A stretch of DNA of 64,000 nucleotides from Ischnura elegans. Lineage: Eukaryota > Arthropoda > Insecta > Odonata > Coenagrionidae. A program made the translations under genes and the position numbers. Positions within the stretch are counted from its first letter, which is position 1. Every line of letters begins with the position of its first letter. The notes beneath the pieces are model-generated. The model was given only the letters and a program-made list of their open reading frames with translations, searched no databases and was not told where the DNA came from. Below are positions 53,797-64,000 of this stretch, in pieces. The stretch is from assembly GCF_921293095.1 (NCBI RefSeq), contig NC_060258.1, positions 8,136,607 to 8,200,606 on the forward strand. The letters run 5' to 3'.

Positions 53797-55047
53797 GTGA
53801 GTACCAATGCTGCTACTGCTGCAGTGGCCATCGCTTCTCTTCCCTATTATATACAGCCCTTGTGGTGACTGACTCACTGATGGATACAAATTCCCGACAA
53901 CTTCCAGACGTGCAGCGAGTCCTCATTTACACATAATAAGTGGGCTCCAGCCTCCTCTATCCCACAGATATATAAACTCATTGCCTCAAACTAATTGACA
54001 ACTCATAAACAGTAGGAGGAAACATCAAACCTGTGGAGTTGTCGAATTATTCTGTCTGAATAGTACGACAATGCCGCTGGTAAAGCTAAGGGTGAACAAT
54101 ACCATGTATTCACGATTGTAGGCAAGCTTCCTAGCCTAGCAGACGACGTAGTTAACCACTTTTCCCTTCTGCTACGCCCAAATTCTATATTTGCGCCTAA
54201 TATTTTTTTTCGAGATAACTCATGCATTTGGATTCCAATTCCTGAATATTGAGCAGGAACCGAATTAGTGTTAATCATAGCTCAGCTTGTATTACCAATT
54301 TCATAACTTCGTCACGGTTATTTTCCGCTCAAGGATCGATTAATTTACCACGTATTTGTGTCACGATCGTCCCCTTAATTTTTAATAAGATGCATCTTAA
54401 ACGAAAATGACAACGTTTTCCATAGTTCATAGCCTTAATCAAACCGCCATTATCTTTCACAACGTAATTTTCCTCCAGTTCCTTACGTACGCAGACTCAT
54501 ATGTGGGTGAAGGCAACATGGCCGCCAACAGAACGTCACGGCTTCACCATGGCCATCTTTAATACTGTATTATAATATAGGAGGCCATGCCTTCACCCCA
54601 CCCCCGCCACTGCCAATCTAGTTTATATATATGTAATCTATCCAGTACTACACAATAACATTAACATATATACTTATTAAAAATTTATATTCCCCAATAT
54701 TTTATTTTTAAGTTTTATTCATTTTACTCAATGGATTAGTATTGCTTATAGAATAGTGTTAGGATTAATCAAACATCTCTCATAAAGCAGTAAAACTGGT
54801 CATTTTGAACCATTAATCTCAAAAATTTTCTCGAGCAGAATTGCTTGTAGTATATAATGCATACATATATTCTGGGATCAAATATGGTATTCTATTTTGG
54901 GGGACATCTTGTCACAGTGATAGAATTTTTAAACCACAGAAAAGGGCAGTGAGAACAATTTCCAGAATCTCAAACAAAACTTCTTGCAAACCCTACTCTA
55001 TCTCCTAATAAATTTAACATAATGACTCTTTCTTATATACTAATGCT
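53797..55047. other. Intron sequence, no gene recognised
   Basis: It holds the uninterrupted relative (54718-54830) of the sequence around the RTE-like insertion. Otherwise AT-rich and unassigned. Confidence 0.4.
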
Positions 55048-55129
55048 CTGTGCCTCATGTATGCATTGGTAATCTCAGACGAAGTAAATATCCCATCTAC
55101 CTACTCGTGTAGAAACTAAAACCAAATAA

Positions 55130-57660
55130 TAGGGAAGTGCACTAGTGTTTCAAATGCATCAAACACATTTTTTAAATTAGAGTTCAGAATAACATAATGT
55201 CGTAAAACCACAGTTTAAATCCTAATAGTGAATACTTGATTCGAGATGACCGTCTGAAATATGGAAAAATTCAAAGGCCGCGAAAACGGGTGTCCATGTT
55301 GAATATTGGCCGTGACGTCACAAGGCAGTAGCAGAAGGCAGCTTCTACACAGTTTAGTTCTACCACTATTATTGCATAGAAAAATTACAGAATTTTAGGG
55401 TATCCGTTTTTTGCTGTCATAAAATATCTTCAGAATATATATGTGGACGCTTCTCTTTTGAGTAAACGACTTCATCATTGCGTAATATATTAATATTCAT
55501 TTACGTGTCAACTTCAAGTTTGGAAAGAGTAGTACGAATAGCACATTGAATCTTTAATAAATGCATGATGGCATTTATTTTTCGCTGGTTATATTTTGGC
55601 ACAATGCCGTTTATCATGCCAAAACTTTTTTGTAAGAACCGAGTCAAACTAATAAACCTATTTCAGACGTTTGCTGCAAGACTTATTCGTTGCGTATGTA
55701 TTCACGCCGGCCGGAACGTTCGCCCTTCGCAACTAGAATCATGGGATGTTAGCCTTATTTTCGAGCTGGCTGGTTGTTGCAATGGTTCGCTGTCCAGGAT
55801 GGGTTCAAGAAAAGGTAATCTTGGTTGGGAGAAGGAAAATTCCAACGATTTATAAATGGTATACCAAACTTTGATGTATTTATGGTTACTGAATTTTTGA
55901 ATAAGGAGGACAGGTTCAACGCTCCATAGAAATGCGAGACGTTAAGGCTAACAAGGGGAGACCTCGTACCTTGCTGCATCTTTTTCAATTAGGGCGTTAG
56001 TTAGGCTGTAATTAATTAATTTTCATGCGTTACTTTTTACAAGTTATATATATAAATCCAAAATATCCACAGTCACCTAACGGGTCGGTTGGGGTAGTGG
56101 TAGCGTGCACGATTCAAAGGAAAGATCTCACCCTAAGGCTCGTCGTTCAAGACTACGTCATGGCATTATTTTTTGTTGTCTTCATTGTGATCATACGGCA
56201 TCAAGTTTATCATTAATTATAATTGCAGCAATCATTGGCATGAGACAATTTTTTAATCATCATTATGGCGTTTAGGTATTTGAGCAGTGTCTTTACAAAC
56301 GCAGAGATACGATGACTACAAGGGTTGGTGTGCGCTAAAATGTTAATTTTTTCTTTGCTTATACTGACCAACTTCCACATTAAAAATGAAAACCACTCTT
56401 GCAAGAGCACATACCATTAAAGGCTCGCGGCAAGCAACAATATGCGTACAGGCATGATTAATAAGAACACAAAGCGAATATAAAATGCCATATATCTCGA
56501 ACACTTGTAATTCACATTACTCCAAAGGGAGTTTACTTACTCAGTACATACCTCAGTACCTTGTACTCAGTACCTACCAGTTTACCTCAGTAGCAGTGCT
56601 AAAAGAACCATTCTGAAATATAATTTCAACTAACAAATAGGATGAAATAAAAGTTGATAACCCTGGACCGGGCGCGCTGGCGTATAAAATACGTCAATCT
56701 TTGAAAACCAAGGATTTCGACATTGTACGTACATTCAGGGCTATAATGGTCTCGTGTATTCTTACAATGTACTTTGACTGCCTATATTGCGAGTTTTCAA
56801 AGTTCGAGGTATTGTAGCTAATTTTTTAGATCAGCAAGATGAACCCGTCACCAGTGGAGTACAAATTACGCCGCACGACCTGCCGTGTACCTTTATATCT
56901 GTATCACCTATAAATGTACTAATTTCAACAAATAAAGATTAACTTTAACAGAAATCGTTTGTTATCATATATGCACATATCATGGGCAAAGTACGCATTT
57001 TGCCCGGTCGTGTAAAAAAAAAAGTCGCGCTATAATTCTTTAACCAAACTACTTTCAGTTTATAAATTACGTAGGTCTACGCGGAAGATGCTATATTTTG
57101 ACTCAACACTCTTTCTGATGTGACTGAGGTACCTATTAAGTAAATTATTATTATATAAATATCAATTTGATCTTACAATACCTTCAAATGATCTTCAAAA
57201 CAGAATATCATCGATAGGTAAGAGTCACGAGCAGCCTTGAACCATTTATTCCGTATAGCTTGTGCTTAAGGCACGGGAATGAATATCTTCTCCAGGCTTT
57301 TGTTTCGACGTCGAGATGAAATTTGGAACAAAAAATTATTTATAATTCTATTTTGAATTCATATTTTCGGTACTAGACGACATTTTTAGGAAGCAAACTC
57401 CACCGATTCCCGGAAACTCTCGCCGCGCTAAAGAAGGCGACGGAATACAGCGATACTCCACTGGTGACTACTGCCTTGTGACGTCACATCTCAATCAAGA
57501 TGGAGGCACTGTGTTTCAGCGCAACATGAAATTTTCCGACTTTCAAAACGTTTTAAAGTGCATACCCCAGATGCAGAAAATAAAAGTGACTATACTAATG
57601 TTTCTTTTTTAGGCTAAACTTTCAAATTCAGCAATAAAAAAAAATTAGTGCACTTCCCTA
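55130..57660. mobile_element. TSD-less TIR element at AA^TT (TAGGGAAGTGCACTA tips), 2,531 bp
   Basis: Both ends read TAGGGAAGTGCACTA. Removing it joins CCAAATAA to TTCGTGTATT, matching the family A consensus without extra bases. TGACGTCA lies 183 bp from the left end and 174 bp from the right end, with CAAGGCAGTAG next to it on both sides. The right part shares TTGTGACGTCACA and CAAGATGGA with the element at 8487-10039. No transposase frame was recognised. Confidence 0.8.
56078..56165 (+). other. Possible tRNA-derived SINE head
   Basis: GGGGTAGTGGTAGCGTG is a good pol III A-box-like sequence, and CGTTCAAGACTACG about 45 bases later resembles a B box. It does not fold as a canonical tRNA by eye. 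It lies inside the TSD-less element. Confidence 0.35.
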
Positions 57661-57807
57661 TTCGTGTATTATGAATACACTAATGTTGAGTAAAGAATCG
57701 CAATCAATGCATTTTGTTTTCTTTGATGAAGGACACTACCCTATTTGGTTCTTGTAATGGGCTTTTACGTACAAACAAGCATTATTGATGCCATGTCATG
57801 CCATGTC

Positions 57808-58281
57808 GTTCTGGTTCCCGCTGTCGGCATGTGAGGTGACGTTGAGGCGAGGCTCTGAGCGCTGATACAACGCAGGATGCTAGCAGGTAGCAGAGTACCC
57901 TGCTAGCTGGTAGCGCTTGGATTAAATAAGAAATATTTATACCTTATCAAATGAAGGAAACTTTCCGACTTAGCCAGTTTTAATAAGTGATTATTAAGAC
58001 ATGTTTCCCTGAGCTCTGTGCCTCATGCATGCATTGGTAACCTCAGACGATGTAAAACTCCTATCTACTCGTATAGAAACTAGGTCCCTGTGACGTCACG
58101 TGGAGTGGCATCGCATGGGCGCCAATCTGGCCTTTTTCAAATGAGGATAAAATTGACCATTGCCATTCGTCTAAACTGGTATCTCTAAAACCGAATAATT
58201 TGTATATTATGAATAAACTAATGGTGGCTAACGAATCGCAATCAATGGCTTTCGTTTTCTTTGATGAAGGAGACTACCCTA
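57808..58281 (+). mobile_element. MITE family A, copy 12, left third lost
   Basis: It begins at the GTCGTTCTGG position and runs to CTACCCTA followed by TTG. TGACGTCA lies 183 bp from the right end. Confidence 0.85.
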
Positions 58282-58356
58282 TTGTGATTAATTTATCATT
58301 TAAAGAAACTCTTCCTTTGCTGTCTTATGCTTCGGCAATTTTTTTCCGTTTTCCAG

Positions 58357-58500
58357 GAAGTGGCCGTAGTTGTCAACAAAATGGCGGATGCCTCCCTGAT
58401 GCAGGCTGAAGCCGAGAGACGATCTGCTGAAAATGAGAAGGAGAGAAACGAACTGTTGAGAGAATTGATTGCGATGGCCAAGAAAACGCATTGCAAATAA
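58357..58500 (+). CDS. Host gene exon f (probable): charged coiled-coil C-terminus with stop
   Basis: The acceptor CCGTTTTCCAG precedes; it enters in phase 0 as exon e requires. It encodes 47 residues, predominantly a charged helix (AEAERRSAENEKERNEL, LRELIAMAKK), and ends at TAA 58498-58500. AATAAA follows at 58515-58520. The sequence has no membrane anchor, so if joined to the CUB/LDLa exons the product would be secreted or its anchor is upstream. A charged helical tail is unusual there and also resembles C-termini of Myb/SANT-like proteins. Confidence 0.5.
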   Translation, partial: EVAVVVNKMADASLMQAEAERRSAENEKERNELLRELIAMAKKTHCK

Positions 58501-58514
58501 CTTATTGTAAATTT

Positions 58515-58520
58515 AATAAA
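58515..58520 (+). terminator. Polyadenylation signal AATAAA
   Basis: AATAAA lies 15 bases after the stop codon of exon f, giving a very short 3' UTR if used. Confidence 0.45.
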
Positions 58521-58574
58521 TTGTTAATTATGGCGAAAGAAGTTTTCGGGAAGAATAAAAGAGGCTTGTTTAAC

Positions 58575-58815
58575 TAAGCATTGGAATTAAAATTGAGGAA
58601 GAGATTGGTGAAATGCTATGTGTGGAGTGTGTTTATATGTATGGATGAGAGACTTAGACGATGGGGAAGAGAAAAAGGGACAGGATTGGGGCGTTTGAGG
58701 CGTGGGTTTGGAGGAAGATGGAGGGAATACGGTGGACGGATAGAGTTGGGAATGAATACATGTTTAATAGGATGTATGAGGAGAGAACGTTGAAGGACAG
58801 AATAAATCAAAGGAA
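58575..58815 (+). mobile_element. Fragment of a second RTE-like reverse transcriptase
   Basis: It reads, with frame changes, KLRKRLVKCYVWSV, then FEAWVWRKMEGIRWTDRV and EERTLKDRI, the typical C-terminal region of this family. It is about 85-90 percent similar to 60890-61095. Both copies share the same start and end region, so they may have been moved together. Confidence 0.7.
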
Positions 58816-58819
58816 GGGG

Positions 58820-60476
58820 CAGTGGAGTTTCCTTCATCAAAGAAAACGAAAGGCATTGATTGCGATTCGTTACCCACCATTAGTGTATTCATAATACACA
58901 AATTATTTGGTTTTAGAAATACCGGTTTAGACGAATGGCAATGGTCAAATTTTATCCTCATTTGAAAAGGGCCAGATTGGCGCCCATGCGATTTCACTCC
59001 ACTTGGGGTGCGGTCCAATGAATGCTACTTTCGCTACCAGACGCTACAGACAGCAGTGCTCCGGAGCTCCGGTCCATAGGCGCTACGTTCGCTACGGGAA
59101 TTTCTTTTCGGACCGGTCAGGAGCGAAGTCAAGATGGCAGAAATGAACGAGGGTGGGCAAACTGGGTTTATGAAATCGAATATATGGCTTTAATTGCGAA
59201 TTGAGGTGATAATGGTAATTGAATATTAATAAATATATTCGAATATCATTTAAATGAATTATATTTTCCAATATCGAGGTTCCACTAAGTAAAGCAAGAA
59301 ACTTTGGACCGTATTTCTCACACCTACCCTCGCCTAACCCTTCAAAATGAAACTCATTACCCTAGAAAAGGAAGAATTAGGTACTCTATCGTTTTCTCAG
59401 TTGAAACATGTCAACTTATTATGGCTAAAGACTATTAAAAACATTAATCCATTTCATGTAAATCCTATTTTACTTCAGATTTTAAGTTATGGCATGAGTT
59501 GATTTGTCGTTATGTGTTCTTACAACCCTTTCTTATATTACATGCCCCTTTTAATAATTTTTTGTTGCCTTTTGTATGTTAAGGCTGCTTCCAGAGACAT
59601 TAGAGTTCATTTTGGAGGAGATACGAGAATGTTTGCGGATAGATAGTTGTTGCTATATATTTATTTAAATCACGATTAAATTTACATCTATTTACGAAGT
59701 GCGTCTACTCCGTTACTTCGTAGTCACTTTTATAGGAGAAAAGCGTCCACATTCAGCGTCCAACAACTGCAACGTGAGTAAACTCTCCATTGCCTCAGTG
59801 CATTCCCTTCGAATTTCCGCCAGAAATTGACTCGCTCCTCCGCTGACCCAAGTTTTCAGGGGAGCGTCTGGAGCTGGTCTGGAGCGAGGCGGGAAATGGG
59901 TGTATGACGTTTGCCGTGACGTCACAGCCTAACCTGTAGCGCTCCGTAGCGAATAACGGACCGCTTGGGGGCGCTCCGAAGCATTGGTAGCGTTCAACGG
60001 ACCGCACCCTTGGCGTCACAGGGACCTAGTTTCTATACGAGAAGATAGGAGTTATACATCGTCTGAGATTACCAATGCATGCATGAGGCACAGAGCTCAG
60101 GGAAACATGCCTTAATGATCACCTATTAAAACTGGCTAAGGTTGGAAAGTTTTCTTCGTTTGATAAGGTATTAATAAACCTTTTTTAAGCCAAGCGATAC
60201 CTGCTAGCAGGGTACTCAGCTATCCGCTAGCATCCTGCGTCCTATCAGCGCTCAGAGCCTCGATCAAGGTCTCCTCACAAGACGGGAGGGGGAACCAGAA
60301 ATACGTCACACGGAGATTTCCTTACCCGTCGCGTTTTCGCGCGCTTGAAAATTTTCGCTTATCATTTAATCGCGAAAAATAGATATCGTCATTTAAAAAT
60401 CTAAAAGCGTGAAATACGTACTCCAGGAGTAATAATCTTCCCATATAGGCAATAAAAAGAATAGGAAACCACCCTA
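58820..60476 (-). mobile_element. MITE family A, copy 13, split by a Harbinger-like element
   Basis: Pieces 58820-59005 and 60010-60476 are one reverse copy. The right tip CCACCCTA is followed by TTC. The foreign element sits in the TGACGTCA segment. Confidence 0.8.
59006..60009. mobile_element. PIF/Harbinger-like TIR element, 1,004 bp, TTG duplication
   Basis: Ends GGGTGCGGTCC and GGACCGCACCC are inverted, with TTG on each side (59003-59005 and 60010-60012), a 3-bp duplication as in PIF/Harbinger. A TGACGTCA occurs at 59918. Short frames within it show no recognisable domain. Confidence 0.75.
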
Positions 60477-60885
60477 TTTCGTTCGGGGGGGTCCAAAACC
60501 AGGGGGGAAAATTTTTTAAATATAGGGTACTAAGTAATGGATTTTAAACTAATTTTAACACCTTTCACAATCGAAAAAACTTCATTTGTCAAAGAAAATA
60601 ATTTGTACAGTCATGATTTTTCGATTATTTGTTTTCTCTCATTAAGGAAAATAATTTTGCTTTTATATTTCGGGTGTGGGTCCGCACCCCCCCCCCCCCC
60701 GACTGTCAATCAGCCGTCCTGAAGCCCCACTTCAAAGAATTACAACTTCACGCTACGCGTGCGCAGCGAGACCCTTTGTTGTTCGCGTGACGGTCAAAAA
60801 CAGTTTAGAAACCCTTTTCAGAATAGGATTTTGATCCGCGATTCACTGTCCATCACTTATAAGTTAGGGGAATTCCCTTAACTTA
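60477..60885. repeat. G-rich-tipped dispersed repeat, inverted partner at 63212-63400
   Basis: TTCGTTCGGGGGG and a C-run at 60688-60705 bracket about 200 bp that matches 63215-63400 in reverse (CATGATTTTTCGATTATTTG, TTCATTTGTCAAAGAAAAT). Another partial copy lies at 61108-61190. Probably a MITE of the GTAGCCAGG type. Confidence 0.65.
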
Positions 60886-61100
60886 AGTGGAACAGAAAGA
60901 TGTGTGGAGCGTGTTTTTGTGTATGGATGAGAGACTTGGACGATGGGGAAGAGAAAAAGGGACAGGATTGGGGCGTTTGAGATGTGGGTTTGGAGGAAGA
61001 TGGAGGGAATACGGTGGACGGATAGAGTTGGGAATGAGCCAGTGATAAATAGGATAGATGAGAAAAGAACGTTGAGATGGACAAAATAAATCCAAGGAAG
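60886..61100 (+). mobile_element. Fragment of RTE-like reverse transcriptase, second copy
   Basis: Related to 58575-58815 over about 210 bp, from the TGTGTGGAGCGTGT segment through the GAACGTTGAGATGGAC segment. The minus-strand frames across it are shadows. Confidence 0.7.
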
Positions 61101-61199
61101 GGTCAGTGACGTAGCCAGGAATTTCGTTCGGGGGGGGGGGGGTCCCAAACCAGGGGGGGAAATATTTGTAAAATATGGTACTAACCCTTTCGAGACGGC

Positions 61200-61678
61200 G
61201 GAGTTTTCGTCTTAGCATGACTGCTGTACTGATCCCCAAAATACCGGTAAAACGGGGTGAATGGAAACAATTTTCAACTTTGGTTTGAAATTTTGCATAT
61301 TTGTAGTTGTTCCATATACACAATTTTTTCCCCAAACTCAGGTCTCTGTTAGACCTATTTGTTTATAGTATTTTATTTTTTCAATTTTATTTGATTTTAA
61401 AGAAAAAAATTAAAAACATGGTGTTTCTATTCACCCCGCAAATGGGGGTGAATAGAAACAGTATTTCCATTTCATGTTTTTTTCTATTGAAACGAATCGG
61501 GGGTGAATGGAAACTGTTAAATATGGTATTTTTAATTTGTAATGGATAAGTAATTTAATTTCTCCAAATCCGACTCTTTGGAGTTCACTAGAGACTTCAA
61601 GAGGCCCTTCGTTGATGCCTATGAAGTGGAACGCTGTAACCATATATTAGAAGTTGTCGTGGTTGAACCACTAGAGTA
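61200..61678. other. Unassigned sequence with repeated GGGGTGAATRGAAAC
   Basis: Four forms of GGGTGAATGGAAAC occur (61254, 61445, 61500 and inverted near 61432). They recall the TIR of the pogo-like element (GGGGTGAATCGG), so this may be a decayed relative. Confidence 0.4.
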
Positions 61679-62340
61679 TAGGGTGGTTTCCTATTATTTT
61701 TTATTGCCTAAATCGAAAGATTATTACTCCTGGAGTGCGAATTCCACGCTCTTAGATTTTTAAATGACTATATCTATTTTTTGTTATTAAACGAAAAGTG
61801 AAAAATTTCAAGCGCGCGAAAACGCGACGGCCAAGTAGGAATGATGGGAAAAGTCCGTGTGACGTACTTCTGGTTCCAGCTGCCGGCGTGTGAGGTGACC
61901 TTGGGGCGAGGTTTGAGCGCTGATACGACGCAGGCTGCTAGCAGGTGGCGGAGTACCCTGCTAGCAGGTAACGCACGGCTTAAATAAGGATTATTATTCC
62001 CCTATCAAACGAAGGAAACTTTCCGAACTTGGGTATTTTTGATGTGTGATTATTATGGGATGTTTCCCTGAGCTCTGTGCCTCATGCATGCATTGGTAAT
62101 CTCAGACGATGTAAAACACCTATCTACTCGTATAGAATCTAAGTCCCTGTGACGTCACGTGGAGTGGTATCGCATGGGCGCCAATCTGGCGTCTTTCAAA
62201 TGCGGTTGAAATTACCCGTTGCCATTTTTCTAGACTGGCATTTCTAAAACCAAATAATTTGTATATTATGAATACACTAATGGTGGGTAAGGAATCGCAT
62301 TCGATGCATTTCGTTTTCTTTGATGAAGCAAACTACCCTA
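61679..62340 (+). mobile_element. MITE family A, copy 14, full length
   Basis: A 662-bp copy with tips TAGGGTGGTTTCC and CTACCCTA before TTT. TGACGTAC lies 181 bp from the left end and TGACGTCA 183 bp from the right end. The sequence after its right end (62341-62400) is also found after copy 11 (57744-57800), so the two copies share a duplicated flank. Confidence 0.9.
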
Positions 62341-62595
62341 TTTGGTTCTTGTAATGGGCTTTTACGTACAAACAAGCATTATTAATGGCATGGCACACGA
62401 GATACACGCTTTTAGGAAGAAAATGGGCACTTCTTTTTCCGTTTTGGTGTGCATAATTTTTGACGATTTTATTAACCATAAATGACAATTATTAGAATCG
62501 TCAAACAATACGATAGCCATCTCTTCATATATGCCATCCGACCTCAATTAGCTAATATCTTTTGTCTTGAGGTTGTTAATAGTGATCCAACGTGT

Positions 62596-62985
62596 CAGGG
62601 CCGGCCCTAGCAGGTGCGGGGCTAGGGGCGAACCTTCAGTGCGGGGCCCTTCACTTAAAATATTAAACTCTGTACCCCATCTACAAACTCGAGCATTTTG
62701 AATCCCTACCACTCTCTGGCTAAGTAGGTGTTCCTCTCCCAATTTCAGACTTCGTAATTACGCCGTTATGATACCATCACGCAGTTGAGTTCAAAATAGT
62801 GTAATACAAATAAAATTTATAATTATATTTATTCATAAAATTCACGGACTTGACAATATAGTAATAGTTGAAATTGCGTTTTCAAAACTATCGTTTATTT
62901 TAATTTTTTTTCACGAACGCGGGGCCCCCCAAAGCGCGGGGCCCGGGGTGTTCGCCCCGGTCGCCCCGCCCTAAGGCCGGCCCTG
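62596..62985. mobile_element. hAT MITE with CAGGGCCGGCC tips
   Basis: CAGGGCCGGCCCTAG and GGCCGGCCCTG are inverted ends of a 390-bp element. Flanks CAACGTGT and CAACCTGT match at 7 of 8 positions. Confidence 0.75.
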
Positions 62986-63211
62986 CAACCTGTATCACTT
63001 CATCATCATCATCTTGTGGTGTCCCCCGCGCCAATGCTGTCTCCATTCCCTCCTGTCTATCTCCCTGAAGTCTCCATATCTTCCAATTTTATTACGTTGT
63101 CGATAAACTTCAGCATTCCCCTTCTCCTGATCCCTTCCACCGTTTCCTCCAAAGCTACTTTTAAAATTCCATTCCCTCTCATCTAATGTCCCAACCAGTT
63201 ACCCTTCCCAG
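62986..63211 (-). mobile_element. 3' end of an RTE-like retrotransposon, minus strand
   Basis: On the minus strand, a reverse-transcriptase C-terminal-like tail (DRREWRQHW) is followed by a (GAT)n tail (TCATCATCATCATC at 63000-63015). It is 5'-truncated at the G-rich repeat. Confidence 0.55.
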
Positions 63212-63423
63212 TAGCGTAGCCAGGGGGGGGGGCTTCCGGGGGGTCCGGACCCCCCCCCCCTCCGAAATATATAAGCACAATTATTTTCCTTAATAAAAGA
63301 AAACAAATTATTGAAAAATCATGAATTTACAAAGTATTTTTTTTAACAAATGAAGTTTTTTCGATTGTCAAAAGTGTTGAAATTAGTTTAAACCCGCAGA
63401 CAACACAACAATTATGGCCACAA

Positions 63424-64000
63424 TAGGGTAGTTTCCCATTATTTTTTTATTGCCTAAATCGAAAGATTATTACTCCTGGAGTACGAATTTCACACTTTTA
63501 GATTTTTAAATGACGACATCTATTTTTCGCGATTAAATGAAAAGTGAAAAATTTCAAGCGCGCGAAAACGCGACGCGTAAGTAGGAATGATGGGAAAAAG
63601 TCCGTGCGACGCATTTCTGGTTCCCCCTCCCGCCTTGTGAGGTGACCTTGATCGAGGCTCTGAGCGCTGATAGGACGCAGGATGCTAGCGGGTTGCTGAG
63701 CACCTTGCTGGCTGGTAGCGCTTTGCTTAAAAAAGGTTTATTAATACCTTATCAAACGAAGAAAACTTTCCGACCTTAGCCAGTTTTAATAGGTGATTAT
63801 TAAGACATATTTCCCTGAGCTCTGTGCCTCATGCGTGCATTGGTAATCTCAGACGATGTATAACTCCCATCCTCTCGTGTAGAAACTAGGTCCCTGTGAC
63901 GTCACGTGGAGTGGTATCGCATGGGCGCCAATCTGGCCTTTTTCAAATGAGGATAAAATTTGACCCTTGCCATTCGTGTAAACCTGTATTTCTAAAACCA
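63424..64000 (+). mobile_element. MITE family A, copy 15, runs off the window
   Basis: It starts TAGGGTAGTTTCCC after ACAA and is continuous to the window end. TGACGTCA at 63898 is in the usual position. Confidence 0.85.

Larger units (their letters stand above)
55048..57743 (+). mobile_element. MITE family A, copy 11, internally deleted and split
   Basis: Pieces 55048-55129 and 57661-57743 are one copy that also lacks its middle (the octamer region). A TSD-less element occupies 55130-57660. The right tip CTACCCTA is followed by TTT. Confidence 0.75.

Noticed and set aside
1..64000. CRISPR arrays, bacterial operons or phage modules
   Set aside because: The content is clearly eukaryotic. Short tandem repeats here are microsatellites, LINE tails or MITE palindromes, not repeat-spacer arrays.

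Overview
This is a transposon-dominated stretch of an arthropod genome, probably an insect. The evidence is spliced coding exons with GT-AG introns, low GC content, a Ty3/gypsy LTR retrotransposon primed by tRNA-Trp, non-LTR retrotransposons, pogo-like, hAT and PIF/Harbinger-like DNA transposons, and hundreds of bases of MITE sequence between every other feature. The species cannot be named from sequence alone.

Layout. 1-2547: a 360-bp tandem duplication rich in GGATATCCG palindromes, then unassigned sequence. 2548-7507: a nearly complete gypsy element with 420-bp LTRs differing at about two positions, a GAAG target duplication, broken gag and one nonsense codon in pol. 7512-14107: AT-rich palindromic repeats and several terminal-inverted-repeat (TIR) elements. 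14108-18316: a nearly complete CR1/jockey-type LINE on the minus strand. 18317-28499: MITEs, nested hAT elements, a GC-rich TIR element and a decayed LINE end. 28808-34550: a pogo/Tigger-like transposon on the minus strand whose transposase gene has one frameshift and a 2.4-kb element inserted in its PHD finger. 34903-64000: more MITEs, in whose midst lies the only convincing host gene.

Host gene. Six plus-strand exons (38145-38377, 41526-41835, 47206-47361, 50946-51053, 53702-53796, 58357-58500) have consensus splice sites and compatible phases at every junction (0,1,1,1,0). They encode the C-terminal 347 residues of a CUB plus LDL-receptor-class-A protein whose 5' exons lie upstream. The last three exons are less certain. 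Its introns hold most of the transposons. The 3' half of exon 2 has been tandemly duplicated, and one relic copy received a 3.55-kb hAT transposon with a perfect 8-bp duplication.

Most notable observation. Four otherwise different TIR families (tips TAGGGTGG, TAGGGTTG, TAGGGAAG and TAGGAGGG) insert between AA and TT with no target duplication. They also carry a TGACGTCA-like octamer about 172-190 bp inside each end. Three insertions can be read against an intact sequence: a transposase reading frame, a paralogous empty repeat, and a MITE copy. Together they suggest one superfamily of TSD-less elements, resembling the described Spy group, with a strictly placed CRE-like internal site. No transposase for them was found in the window.
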